From: Euglena gracilis
Lineage: Eukaryota; Euglenida; Euglenophyceae; Euglenales
Direction: 5' to 3'
Length of the DNA: 64,000 bases
Assembly (NCBI GenBank): GCA_039621445.1
Contig: CP154954.1
Span: forward strand, 43,212,632 to 43,276,631
Of this stretch, positions 1 through 11,000 are shown piece after piece (position 1 is the stretch's first letter; each line of letters opens with the position of its first letter). Under the pieces are notes generated by a model. The model saw only the letters and a list, made by a program, of their open reading frames with translations, ran no database searches and had not been told where the DNA came from. The translations under genes were made by a program, and so were the position numbers.

Positions 1-2723
1 AACACAAACACACCCAACCTCGCCGCAATCATTTAATGTCTATTAAATGAGTCTCAGGCAAAGGCCTGCTTGGGACGTGACAGTGGTGACCGAACCCCCT
101 CGCCCTTCCTATTCCTGACCTGGCCCGCCTCTCTGACCAGCACTGGCCCGATGTCGAATGGGTTCCACATCGGTGGCAGCCTCAACTCTCTTTTGAAATG
201 GCGTTCCACATACATCGCGAAATGGGAAGTGGCACAAGGTGGTGAGGGGTCCTCAACTGTGCCATGTCTCCAGAGTCATCACCGGGTGATTCCTAAGTTA
301 GAGGGTGTCCCACCCCGGGGGGGGGGGGCAGCTAGCACATTTTTCCCAACCAACACCTTTTCCACAGCAGCTGCGCTGGAGACCCCTCCTCAAGGGTCTG
401 GCACCCAAGCCCTGCCAAAAAATAACCCAAGCCCAGTTGGGTTCTATTTCATTTGTTCAACCAAATTCTTGAGGTAAAAACCTCAAAACCCAAAAAAGAA
501 CCATTTTTCTTTGACAAACGTCATCGCAAATTGGCAGTTTGGCCGGATACATTCCTGCTTGGCCCACTGGACGCAGTCCCCCAAGCTGGGATTGGGTTCA
601 GGTTGGCACCCGGCTGGACCCCCCTCCTGGGCTTCCCTTGGTGGGGGGGGGGGTCAACCCAGCCCCTTCTTTCCAGCCAGATCCATTTCCTAGCCAGCCG
701 GCGGGACCTCCCCCCACCGGACCGTCTGAACCCTCCTGGTCGTCACAGCAGGGTTTCCTTATGGGGAACCTGCAATGTTAAGAAATGGGAAGATCCCGAC
801 GCCGAAAGGAATCGATCTTCATTTTGAAACACCAATTTCAAAATGCCAGCAATCCTTGTCTCGCGCACAATTACGCATGAGAATCGGAAAAATCATCACA
901 GAAGCCCATGTTACAATTCCATGCGACGCGGTCAGGCTCACTGCAATTTGTTGATTTTTGTTACCGATGCCAGTGACTGTGTTTTAAATCCAGCCTGCTG
1001 GCCCAGGAGATGTGTTGCCGAGCATTGTCACCCCCTTCTCTGTCCCCTGGATTTCCACTGTGTAAGTTTCTCGCCTTCCCCTGATATCTTTCTAATCGTT
1101 TTACATTGACCGCACTTTCCACATTGACCGTGTCCCCGTGTTGTTTCATTTCACAGGCAGCATAATGTGGAATCTCATGAGTTTCGATGTTGTCCCGTAT
1201 GCTAATTTTTCAGACTCCCTTTTACAGAGCTGTAATCGAGGGGAAAATGAAAATTTTCCACCTCCGGATTTTTTTATTATGCAACTGTATTTTGGTATTT
1301 ATTTTGATTGAACGTTGTGAACACCCTGATTCTAAAAACATGCAATTTATTGGCCAAATCATCCAAAAATGACAAAAAGTTGACAGAATGTTTTGTTCTC
1401 AGACAGAATGTGGAATTTTTCTAAGTCGAATGTTCAAGCAAATCCACCATCTGTTTCGTACCATGTGTTGCACCGCGTGCACTGTGTGTGGCACTGCATC
1501 AATACCACAATACACGGTTCTTTTGTTTGTGTCACGTTTTTTGAGGGTCCATGTTTCCCACCCACATGCAAGGCTGCATTGAAGGATGAAGGTCGCTGCA
1601 GATGTGCCAGGATGCGCTCCAGAACGGAACCAGGCAGGGATTTTCAACGGTTGGACCCTCAGGGGGTAGAGTGTGTAGGTCCGCCGGACCCCCAAAGGTA
1701 CCCCAAGAGCCTTGTGGGTCCCCGGCCAGAGGCGGGTTTTGGATCATTTTTGGCTTTCTTGACCCCCAAAATTGGCCCCAAACAGTGTCCCCCGGACCCC
1801 CTCCCACCCCGGTCTTTAAAAAAATCCCGGGGGCAGGGGATAGGAATCAGCGTGAAGTTCCAGCAAAATGATTGCAATAAAGGTCGATTTTTTTGCCCAC
1901 CTTTCCTGTGGACATACGTGTGCTGGGAGCAGGCTTGTACTTGCCCATCGGGGGGTGGGTGGGTGGGTGGGTGCAAGAGGGTGCCTGCCCCTGGCAGGCA
2001 CCCCCCCTTGGGGGGTGGGGTCCGGGGGGGGGACCCAGAAAATTTTCATTGAAAATGGCCTTTTCCGGGCCCCCGGCGCCGGGGTCGGAGGGGGGTCTGC
2101 CTGCCCATAGCCCCCCCCCCCCGTGGGGTGGGCACCCGACTAAGCAAAAGCCTGGCTGGGAGAGCAGAGTTTTTTTCTTATTGTGAACTGCTTGGCAAGA
2201 TGGGAAAAAATCACATGAGGTGGTATATCAATGCACACTGGTGCACACAACCTTGTCTGGTAATGCTGACTCTTCCAGGATTGCATATCAAACCTGCATG
2301 CAACAACATGCAATGCAACGAGTGCGCATAATGAGCCAAAGGGAAGTCTGCCAGGGAGAGGGAAGACCCCCTTAATAGCCTCGCAGGAGGCAAGAGCGCA
2401 AGGCTGTTCGTTCTGAGGTGACGGTTCAACTTGCTTTTTTCTTTTGTATCAAAATCCGACTCCCTCTGGCAGGGTTTCCATCACCCGGCCGCTCCCGGCT
2501 TAAACTCGTTTAGCACGGCTACTTGGTTTCGCACTGAATTCCACCCAAGCGTTTCCCCGGCTTGGCCAGTTTAGCTTCGGCAGTGCATCCCAAGCCCCGC
2601 CGCGGTCCCGCTCATTTGTGTCCGGCCGCCCCGCCTCTGCTGTGCAGGTTTGTGGCCGACCCGCAGCCGATGTGACCCCCTCCCGGCCCCAGCCCCCACC
2701 CACAGCCCCGGGGAGAGAGAGAG
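1..2723. other. Spacer upstream of SAM gene
   Basis: I see no convincing exon here. The stretch holds G/C homopolymers (for example near 319, 643, 2012-2035, 2110), a GGGT run at about 1951-1974, and copies of dispersed repeats. One repeat carries 'cagctagcacattttt' and 'ctggacccccc' near 330-640 and is related to copies at 34.6, 54.6 and 61.3 kb. Another, 'tttgagggtccatgttt' near 1538, recurs near 7926. From about 2440 the base composition rises towards the GC-rich first exon of the next gene. Confidence 0.5.
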
Positions 2724-5598
2724 ATGGGTGGCACCCCCTCACAGTCCGCCCCCGCCCCCGCCGCCGGCCCGGCTCCCAACCCCGGCCAGCCCCGCCAGCC
2801 GACGCCCGAGGAGGAGTACCGCCTCGCGCTGCAGACGTACGCCATGCGGGCCGACGCCGCCCACCGCGACCTGTCGTACAAGAAGCGGATGCCCGAGCGC
2901 TGGGGGACCACCCCGTCCCCGCGGTAGCGGTAGTGGGTGGGGGGGGGGGCTGAGGCGTTCTTTACCCACTGCTTTGGTTGGGTGGGACGGGTCCTCGGGG
3001 GGGGGGGGTCCTCCTCGGGGGGCCCGCCGGGTCTGCCAGCGCCGCCGAGCCGAAGCCCCCGCCGCCCCCGCCCAGCCCGCTGGAGGCGCTCTCCGCGGAG
3101 GAGCTGTGCGCCGCGGTGCGGGAGTGCCTGCGGGGGGCGTACGGCGGGGAGTTCGCGGGGGTCAGCGGGCGGCCCCCTCCCCGGCAGAAGCCCCCAGCGG
3201 AAGGCTCGGAAGGGGCAGTGATTGGCGGGCCATTGCAGGGAGGACGGGCCGGGGAGTGGGTGAGGCGGAGGTGCACTGTCCAAAGGGGGGGGGTGCTACC
3301 CCCCCCCCCTCTTGAACCAGGTGGTCGTCTCCCATCCTCCTGTAACGTATCCCTTCTGTAACGTCTCCCATCCATCCTGTAACATATCCCTTCTGTAACG
3401 TCTCCCATCCATCCTGTAACATAAAGCGTGCTGTCTTTTCGGGGCCAGTTTTATGTCACCTTGAAAACTTCTGGGGCGCTCTGGGAACTGTCAGGATCTC
3501 TGATTACGGCTGACCTTCTGACCACCTGTCAGGTGACAAGTACAAGGGGGTGGATGTGATAACATTTACAGCGGACGCATTTGCTTTTTCCGTTTCTGCC
3601 ACTCTTCCTGGAGTCAAAATGATTGGAAGGAAAACAGAAAATGGGAATTTGTGTGTTGTGTTTCATTTTGGGCCGTGAGGCATTTAGTCCGAGAGAAAGT
3701 TCCGGGAGGTGGGGAGTCGGACACCTCTAACGATTGGGTTTCCTGGATTCCCGCTCAGCCCTGGCTGATACCCACCAAGTGCTCATCCATGGGACCTGTG
3801 CCTGGTCTTGCACGGAATCAAAAACGACCACGTCGCGCCAGACATGCAGAAAATGCTCGAAATCGACGTCAGGGTCCGGTTCCAGGGCGGGTCATAGGGC
3901 CCCTTTTTGGCATTTTTTGGGCCGACATCCCGGCGTGGCCACCTGGCAGTCCCCCCCCCCTCCCTCTCGGGGTCGCCCGGCCACCGACGAGGTCGTGGCC
4001 CAGTTCCGCGCGCAGCTGCTCGACGGCTCGCGCGTGAAGCACCTACAGCCCCGCGACTGGAAGCGGCTCTGCCCGTGCATCGGGCCGCGCACCCTGCTCC
4101 AGGAGCGCCTCCGGGCGTACGGTGCCGCCCCGGCACGCCCCGCCGCTCACCGACTCAGCCCCCCCCCCCCCCCCGGCTGGGGGACCTGGGTGGCCCTCGG
4201 CCACATTGTCACATGTCGCGCGTGCCGTGTTGTGCGGGAGACCCATCCTTGAAATAGCGGCGGGTGTCCCTCACCCGCCCCGAAACCTGTCACTCCACCC
4301 TCGCCCCCTGTCCCCCCGCTGGCAGCGCAGCCCAGGCCGCCGCCCCCCACCACCGATGGGGGTTTTGGGTTGTGTGCGTGTGTTGATGCGTCGGTGACCG
4401 AGACGGGTTATGGGCTTGGCTGGCTTCCGGTATTGCGCGTCATCTTTCACAGAGTGCTCCGGCCTACAGCATTTAGGGCGGGTGGTTTGGAGCCGGGCTG
4501 GCAGAGAGGCGGCCTGGGGCCAGCCCCGGAGACGCCCCCGCCTGCCGCCGCCCCCAGCGGCAGCCCGGCGGAGGCCCCCCGGCCGGCGGACGCCCCCCGG
4601 CCGGCGGCTGCCGCAGCGAACGGCGTGGCGGGAGCCGCAGACGGCCGCTCACCGGACATGGCGGCCATCCTGGCCCAGCTGCCCGTCATCAACTGTGAGG
4701 CCACCGCTGGGCCAGCCGCTCCAGGCTGGGGGGGGGGGGTTCAGATGGGTTCAACTGGAATGAAGCTTTCAAGCGCAGTGTGCAGTGGGATTTATTTTTG
4801 CATGGATGAAGGCTGGACAGAATTGCTGGATGGTGTTGGAATTCTTCCATGTCCAGCCAATCCCCATGGGGAGGAGTAATCCCCAAAGAATGGGGTCTTG
4901 GCCACACTTGTGTGTCTAACTCCACACCCTGGGTTGTGGTTGACGTGGTTTGGCTCCGGACCAGGTTTCGATAAAAGCAGGGTGGCGCGGCTTTAGGTGA
5001 GGGCCCCCCTTGATTCCAGGTGGGTCCAAACCCCCCCCCCCACCTGCCAGGGGGGTCTGGACCTCCCAGGGGTACTTTTTCCCCTCCCCGAAACAGGGCC
5101 AAAATTGTCCAAATGGCATTTTGGGGAGGTAAAAAGGTTTGCCCCGGCATTTTCCGCCGGGCCAAACATGCTCCATTTTGATCGTGCTGCGGTTTTGGTG
5201 GAGCCCCCCCTTTCTTGACAAGGTGGCGGGGGGGGGGGGGCCAGACCAGCCCTCCCACCTGCACTTATATCGATATCTCTCGATTGGGGGGGGGGGGGCG
5301 GAAGTGGTTTTTTAAGAGTGAAAAAATGACCCACACGTCGGTTGTAGCCGCAGCAGCAGCAGGAGGAGGGATCGGGGCTCACCCCGCGGTGCCGCCAGAG
5401 AAAGGGGAGCCAGAGGAGGCCACGCCGTCGCCGCACCCGCCGCGGCCGCTGAAGCTGCAGCAACCCACGCTGTTGGAGGCGGAGGACGACGTCGCGACGG
5501 AGTGGGACGACTCCTCCATCGCCTCCCCCATCAGCGTCTCCGGCCGGGGCTTTGGGGTGGAGACGCCCCGCCCCGCGGCTGAAGTGGACTGGAAGTGA
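2724..5598 (+). CDS. SAM-domain protein, five exons
   Basis: Predicted protein of about 290 residues. Exons: 2724-2923, 3040-3159, about 3986-4121, 4524-4694 and 5354-5598 (stop TGA). Introns 1, 3 and 4 have GT donors and AG acceptors and join in frame. Exon 1 encodes a Pro/Ala-rich start and a charged helix (EEEYRLALQTYAMRAD). Exons 2 and 3 together give a sterile-alpha-motif pattern: LSAEELCAAVREC, then QFRAQLLDGSRVKHL, RDWKRL and GPRTLLQERLRAYG. This matches the F-x-LDG, L-x-x-DW-x-x-L and GPR-x-x-L positions of the family. Exons 4 and 5 are Ala/Pro-rich and then acidic (LLEAEDDVATEWDDSS), probably disordered. SAM domains usually mediate protein-protein or RNA contacts; the actual role is unknown. 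Intron 2, inside the SAM fold, lacks a usable GT-AG pair; its ends carry complementary CGGGCG/CGCCCG. The start is the first ATG before the GC-rich frame. Confidence 0.65.
3330..3424. repeat. Tandem ~38-bp repeat
   Basis: About 2.5 copies of a unit containing CTCCCATCCATCCTGTAACA and TCCCTTCTGTAACG lie inside the long second intron of the SAM gene. Confidence 0.8.
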
Positions 5599-6469
5599 AA
5601 GTGAAGTGAAGTGAAATGGTGAAGTTCCCTGGCCGAGAACTTCCTTATTTAGTCTGCAAGCGTCAAGTGTTGGTTGTGCATTTGCTTGATGCGGCTGAAC
5701 CTTGCTGTCGCTGTTCGCCGAGGGTTTGCCGGTGCGTGCGACTCTTGTTTCCCCTGGTGTGTTCGTCATGCACGCTGACGGGTGGTTCGCATGCATCGCT
5801 GCACCTTGCTGTTTCACACGTGGTCATTGTGCTGATGGTGCCTGCCCAACTATTGGGGTTCGATCTTTTCCAACTGATGTTCCAACGGCCCTGGCCACTA
5901 GCCCACGCCTGGCAGGGCTTCGTCCTCTCAGTCTGCCAATCGACCGGGCAAGCTCGGTTGCGGGAGGGAGTTCCTCGGCGACAGAGCGAGGATCAGGCTG
6001 TTGTTGAAGGTGAGCTGCCCCCCCCCCCGGGAGTGGGCACCCCAAATGTTTTGTGACGGGGTCACATAACTCAAACCTCCTCTTGTGTTTATCGCCAGAT
6101 GCCTGGGAAATCTAATATGAATTTCCGACAATTTTCGGCCTCTCCAGGAAGGGGGAGGGAGGGAAAGGCTTGCCAGCCTTGGCCCTTCGGAAAATCACAG
6201 CTTTTCAAAGACACCGGTGAAAACGACATCCCGGGAAACGTTTAGGGGAGGTTTTCCGACTCATAGTTTTTGAGGATTTTGTCATCGGTGTTGTCATTGC
6301 GAAATTGTTGTTCTGATGGCCAACCCACAGCTTAGGAACGCCGCCGCCTGTGAAACGCAAGCCAGGTATGGACCCCATGGACACAGCTCCTGACTGCATT
6401 TGAACTCCAGTTCCCGGAGTGGCGCAGGTCCGCCAAGCCGACACCGACCCCCAGTGTGGCCCCCAGCAT

Positions 6470-6690
6470 GGCTGCCAGCCCCGATGGTCAGCCCGCCGCT
6501 GGTATGGGTTGGGCGGGTCGGCCCGCCGCCAGAAGGGGCGGCACGTGGTGGTGCAGGACCCCGCCGCCGGGAAGGCCGCGGAGCACCACACCCACCCCGG
6601 CATCAGCAAGCTGTCCTGGGGCAAGGCCGGGCCGTTGCGCTGGTTTGGGGCCCCGGCGGTCACATCCACTGCTTTACAGGCCATCGCCCC
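6470..6690 (+). CDS. Possible orphan exon, unknown
   Basis: A GC-rich block with third-position G/C bias like the confirmed exons. The frame reading RRQKGRHVVVQDPAAG and then ISKLSWGKAGPLRWFG looks protein-like (basic, with an HHTHPG stretch). I do not recognise a family and cannot connect it to a start or to the downstream gene by a convincing splice. It could be a leader exon of the membrane-protein gene at 8.06 kb or a degenerate gene piece. Confidence 0.3.
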
Positions 6691-7289
6691 CACCAGTTCA
6701 CCCTGCACCTCCTTCCCGGGCGAAATTGCCATGCCCAAGATGCAGGGAATTTCTGAAGCTGGGGGGGGGGGGACGGTCTAGCTGGGTTGGATCTTTTTCA
6801 GCCAAATTTTTGAGGTGAAAAAAACCAAAATATCAACAATCAAACATTTTTGACCCCCATTTTCGAAATTTTCGGTGCAATGCAAAAAAAATATTGACAT
6901 CCAACCCCGGCTTCGGCAGGAAGCTGGCGAGAAAAAAAGGTGCTGGCTGGGCTTTTTTGCCTGCTTTTGAGTCCCGCCCAACAGCCGGTAGGACCCCCCC
7001 CCAGAACCCCACCCCTTAAGGGGTCCAGCTCGCTCCTTTTTCCCAGCCTGCGCCTTTTTCCCGTCAGCTGACATGGGTAAGGAAGTACAGGACGTGGGCA
7101 TATTAGCTCCTCCCCCTGGAAATCGCCACCTGCCAGGTCGGCCAGACTGTGGACCGAGACGACCTCTGATCAGGACAGGCAGGCCGGTATCAGGGTATCG
7201 GAGTATCAGGGTATCAGGCATCAGACCTTGCCATCTTCTCAGCAGGGAACTTCTGAAGAACCCGGGGGGTCCAGCCCAATGACGACCCC

Positions 7290-8045
7290 CACCTTGTCGG
7301 AGGTCACTTTTTCGGGGGTTTGGCCAGATTTTTGGCCCAGCACATAGTGCCGGACCGAAAAAAAATTTTCGAGCCTAGAATTGGCCAAAAATTGGCCAAA
7401 ATGCCATTTTTTGGCATTTTTGGGGCAAAAAAAAGGTGTCAAAGTTGCCCAAAATTTCCTGCGCAAAGTGCCAGAAGGAAATCTTAACCTTTTGGGGCGG
7501 TGGGGTCCTGGTTACCGGGGGCGGAACACGTTTTTCTTCTGCGCTTTTTTGTGTTTGTCAATTTTGGCAAAATTTGTGTTTTCCTGGCTTTTTTTCTTGT
7601 CATTTTTTCCTGGCGATTTTTGGATTTTTTTGCTGGATAAATTTTTTCGACCATAAAAAATTCCTGATTTTGGCTCCAATTTTCCCCCGAGAGAAGGAAA
7701 ATTTTATCAATTTTTGTCATTTGTGCATTTTTGGTCAACAAAATGCTTATTCTTATGCAAAATAAAACTTTCCCCGGCAGAGCCGAAAGTTTTTATCAGT
7801 CCTCTCCAGCAGAAAGTTTACATCCCGGGGGAGCTCGTAATGGATTTTACATATGCAATGCGCGTTTCTTTTGCGTTTTCTTTTGATGTTTTGCGGTATT
7901 TTTGTATTTTTTTTGGGTCGCGTTTTTTTGAGGGTCCATGTTTGCGTCCCCCCCCCCCCGCCTGGATACCTGCAAATTTTTTTTGGACCCATTGTCCAAT
8001 AACCCCGAGGAGGACAGAGGTAACCAGTCGTTGGATATAGGGATG
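7290..8045. repeat. Dispersed element, copy 1 (interrupted)
   Basis: Shares ordered blocks with copies at 11.36-11.75 and 20.2-20.6 kb: a 'cggaggtcactttttcgg' start, a hairpin-like 'gccattttttggc' core with 'gcccaaaatttc', 'ttttggggcggtggggtcctgg', then 'tttttttggacccattgtcc' and 'gaggacagaggtaacc'. Here a T-rich block, about 7525-7955, separates the two halves. The element ends 10 bp before the start codon of the next gene. Confidence 0.7.
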
Positions 8046-8055
8046 TCTATGCCCA

Positions 8056-11000
8056 ATGTCGAGCAGCCGCCCGCAGGCGATGCTCGGCCAGCGGTCGCGC
8101 TACTCGAACCACCGGCTGATTGACTGCCCCTGGCAGCCCGACGTCCACAAGCCGTGGGTCGCCCGGGGGGCCGCTGGAGGCTTTCGTGGCCTCCCAATCC
8201 CCCAGACCCAGGCTCATGGTAGCCAGAAGCGCTGTCGATGTCACTGTCACTGTCAAGCGCTTTCAAGCGCTGTCAGCCTGGCCGGGCCCAACCCCGCGCC
8301 GCCCACTGCACGACCCTCAGCCTCCCCCCGCGGCCGTGCAGCTCGGGCAGGTGCTGTTCTTCGAGTTCATGCGGGCCCTCTTCTACCTCTTCATCATCCG
8401 GAAGTTCGGGGTGCGGCTCCGACCGGGCCGCCCAGATACGCTGGTCGAATGGCGCGTTTGAGGGGGTTGGTGTTCCACGAACACGGAATTTCCGAGGGGT
8501 CTCGGAATCACTGGGTATGAAAAGGTTCCGTGCGCGTGGCCCAGGGCCGCGCCTGGGGAGAAAACTGCATGGCGCACGCGAAGCGGTACGCACTACTGCC
8601 TGCAATCATCCTGCGGCGCTCTCAGGCGTTTGCAGGTCCCATCGGAAGACAATTGCAGCGATCGCCGGGGCGCGGTTTGCCCACCGTGGTTGGAGGGACG
8701 GCGCACGGAATGTGCCGCGCGGCCCGGCCTCGGCAGCTGCCGTACTTCGCGGTGCCGGTCATCTCGACGTGGCTTTGCCTCCGCAACCAGTGGTACGTCG
8801 ACTTCCAGCCGCCGCTGTACACCACTATCGTCGTGTTCCCGCTGTCCTTCTCCCTCGGCCGGGAAGCGGCCCGTCCCATGTTTTGCAGGATCCGTCTAAT
8901 GTTCCCCATGCCATGCAGCCTTCCTGCCACACGCGCAGGGTACGAACACGTGCAAAACCCTCTATTCAATGCTCACGGTGCTCATTTGCTGGCGTTTGTG
9001 TGGCACCCCACACCCATGCATTTGGCGCCCCCCCCGGCCTGCCCGCCACCCCTTCTTCCTTCCCACAGCGCCGCTGTCCGGGGCCCATCGCGGCGTACCA
9101 GCGGCGGGAGCAGGCGCTGTCCATCCTGGCCAGCATCAAGGCCTCCGCGCAAGCCCTGTACCTCTTCAGCGTGTGCTGGACCACACCCAGGCCGGGCTTT
9201 GGGGCTCGCGGAGCGGTTGGGGGTGGGAGGGTGAGGACGTCATGGCGGAGCCCGTTCAGGGTTCAAAACGCATCAAGTCGGAGAGGGTCAAGCATGCCAA
9301 CTTTTTTTTGCCAGTCTGCAGCTTCAGCTGGGCTGCTGACCCCCCCCCCAAATAGTCCACTAAAATGAATTTGGGTTCTGCCGCGTTGAGCAGCTCTAGG
9401 ATTGCAAAGAGGCCTGGTGGGGACCCAAACCGAGCTTCCCCGTGATTACCTCGTCAACACCTCCCAGATTGTTCGGGCGACTTTTCGTGCCCTGCCGGAG
9501 GGGGAGAGCATTCGGGGGTACAAGCTGCCATTGAAGTTTTTTTCCCCATTTCTTTCACCCATTTCATATTTTGAATCATCCAAGTCTTTTTTATTCGTCC
9601 GCAGGGTTCCCCCCCAGGCAGCCCCCAACTTCGGCCACTACCTCACCGCGATCAGCGAAACGGAGCGGGAAACGATGTTGGGCAACATCTACCTCCAGTA
9701 CCAAGACCTGTTCTACCAGGTGGACCTCTTCCTTGCAGAGCCCTGCCCCTGAGAGTTGCGGTCGTGCACATGTTATTGCATGTTTAGCACATGTTAGTGC
9801 TTTTTTGTCAGGAACTGCTTCTACCTGCCATCCAAGTCCATCAAGCACATTAATGCCGCCAAGCCTCCTTGTAATGGGAGCGGTTGTTTGATTGTTTGTG
9901 GCAGTGGTTGGGGCTGAGGGGGGGGGGCCTGGGCTCACCCCAGGGTGGCAGGTCCCTGGGGACGGCTCTCAGGCATCGGGCCCCCATTGGTCACGGTGCC
10001 GTTCAACAACGCCATCAACCTCATCCTGGGCTTCGAGCGCCTCCGCGTCTTCTCCGGCAGTGAGGCGGCCCACAGCCTCCCCAGCCTCCGTCTGCCAGTC
10101 GACCAGGGGCGTACTTCTTGAAGTAAGTGTGCGGACGGTTGTGAAGCTTTGTGGTGGCGGTCGGTGGAGTGCCCAATTCCTGGCCCAGGATCCCAAAGGC
10201 GACGGGTATCAACACAGCTGCCTCAGCCTCGGTGGTGCCTCTCTTGGGAGGGTGATAAGTGGCAGTGCCACAGAATTGAGGGTGCCACACAGCGTCATGT
10301 TTCTTTTGCTTCGTGCCCTCCGAACAGTTGCGTACAAAGGGCATCGGCAACAAAAGGGAGTTGCACGCACATGGAATGTGTAGTAAACCCCCCCAAATAA
10401 CACACCTCCCCCGGTGTGTTATTTGGGCACCCGAGCTGGGGCCCCAGGGGTTGTTATTTGGGGGGTGTTATTTTTATATGGAAACCCAAAGGAAAACAGG
10501 GGGGGTGTTATTTAGGCGCTCGAAATCAGCCCCCGAGGGGGGGGGTTATTTGGGAGGGGGGTTTACGAGGGATTTTGTTCTTTTAGGGCCCTCCGAACAG
10601 TTGCGTACAAAAGGGCATCGGTTTGAAATTAGGTCAAAATATTTTTTTTCAGTTTCATGGTCCAACATATGTTCAAGGTGGTTCGAGGAGGCTCTCTCGA
10701 GCCTCCTTGACCGACCTCAAACAACATTCGAGGAGTCTCTCAGGCCTCCTCGAACGTGCTCGAACGACATTCGAGGAGGTTCTCGAGCCTCCTCGAATGT
10801 TGTTCGAGCTCGTTGTTCAAATGTCGTTCGCGGAGGCTCGAGAGACTCCCCGCCCTCCTTGGGCCCCCCCACTGGGGGGACTACCGCACGCCATGCACCA
10901 TCCGCAGCTACTGCACCTCGTGCATCAGCATCCTGGCGTTCACCATGGGCCCCTACTTCGCAAACATCGGCAACAACTGGCACCCCGCGCTGCCTCGGGC

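Larger units (their letters stand above)
5599..8055. other. Spacer between SAM and membrane genes
   Basis: Mostly repeat-like. 6470-6690 is GC-rich and open in one frame (motif QDPAAGKAAEHHTHPG followed by ISKLSWGKAGPLRWFG) and could be an isolated exon. 6910-7050 carries a 'gtgctggctggg' repeat relative. A copy of the 'cggaggacacctttttgg' element starts near 7290 and appears to be split by about 440 bp of T-rich DNA, resuming at 7958-8045. An identical-style tail, 'gaggacagaggtaacc', is seen at 11.7 and 20.5 kb. Confidence 0.5.

Noticed and set aside
2612-3408. Minus-strand frames opposite the SAM-gene exons
   Set aside because: High-GC antisense shadows. The + strand frames make a recognisable SAM domain with consistent splice phases.
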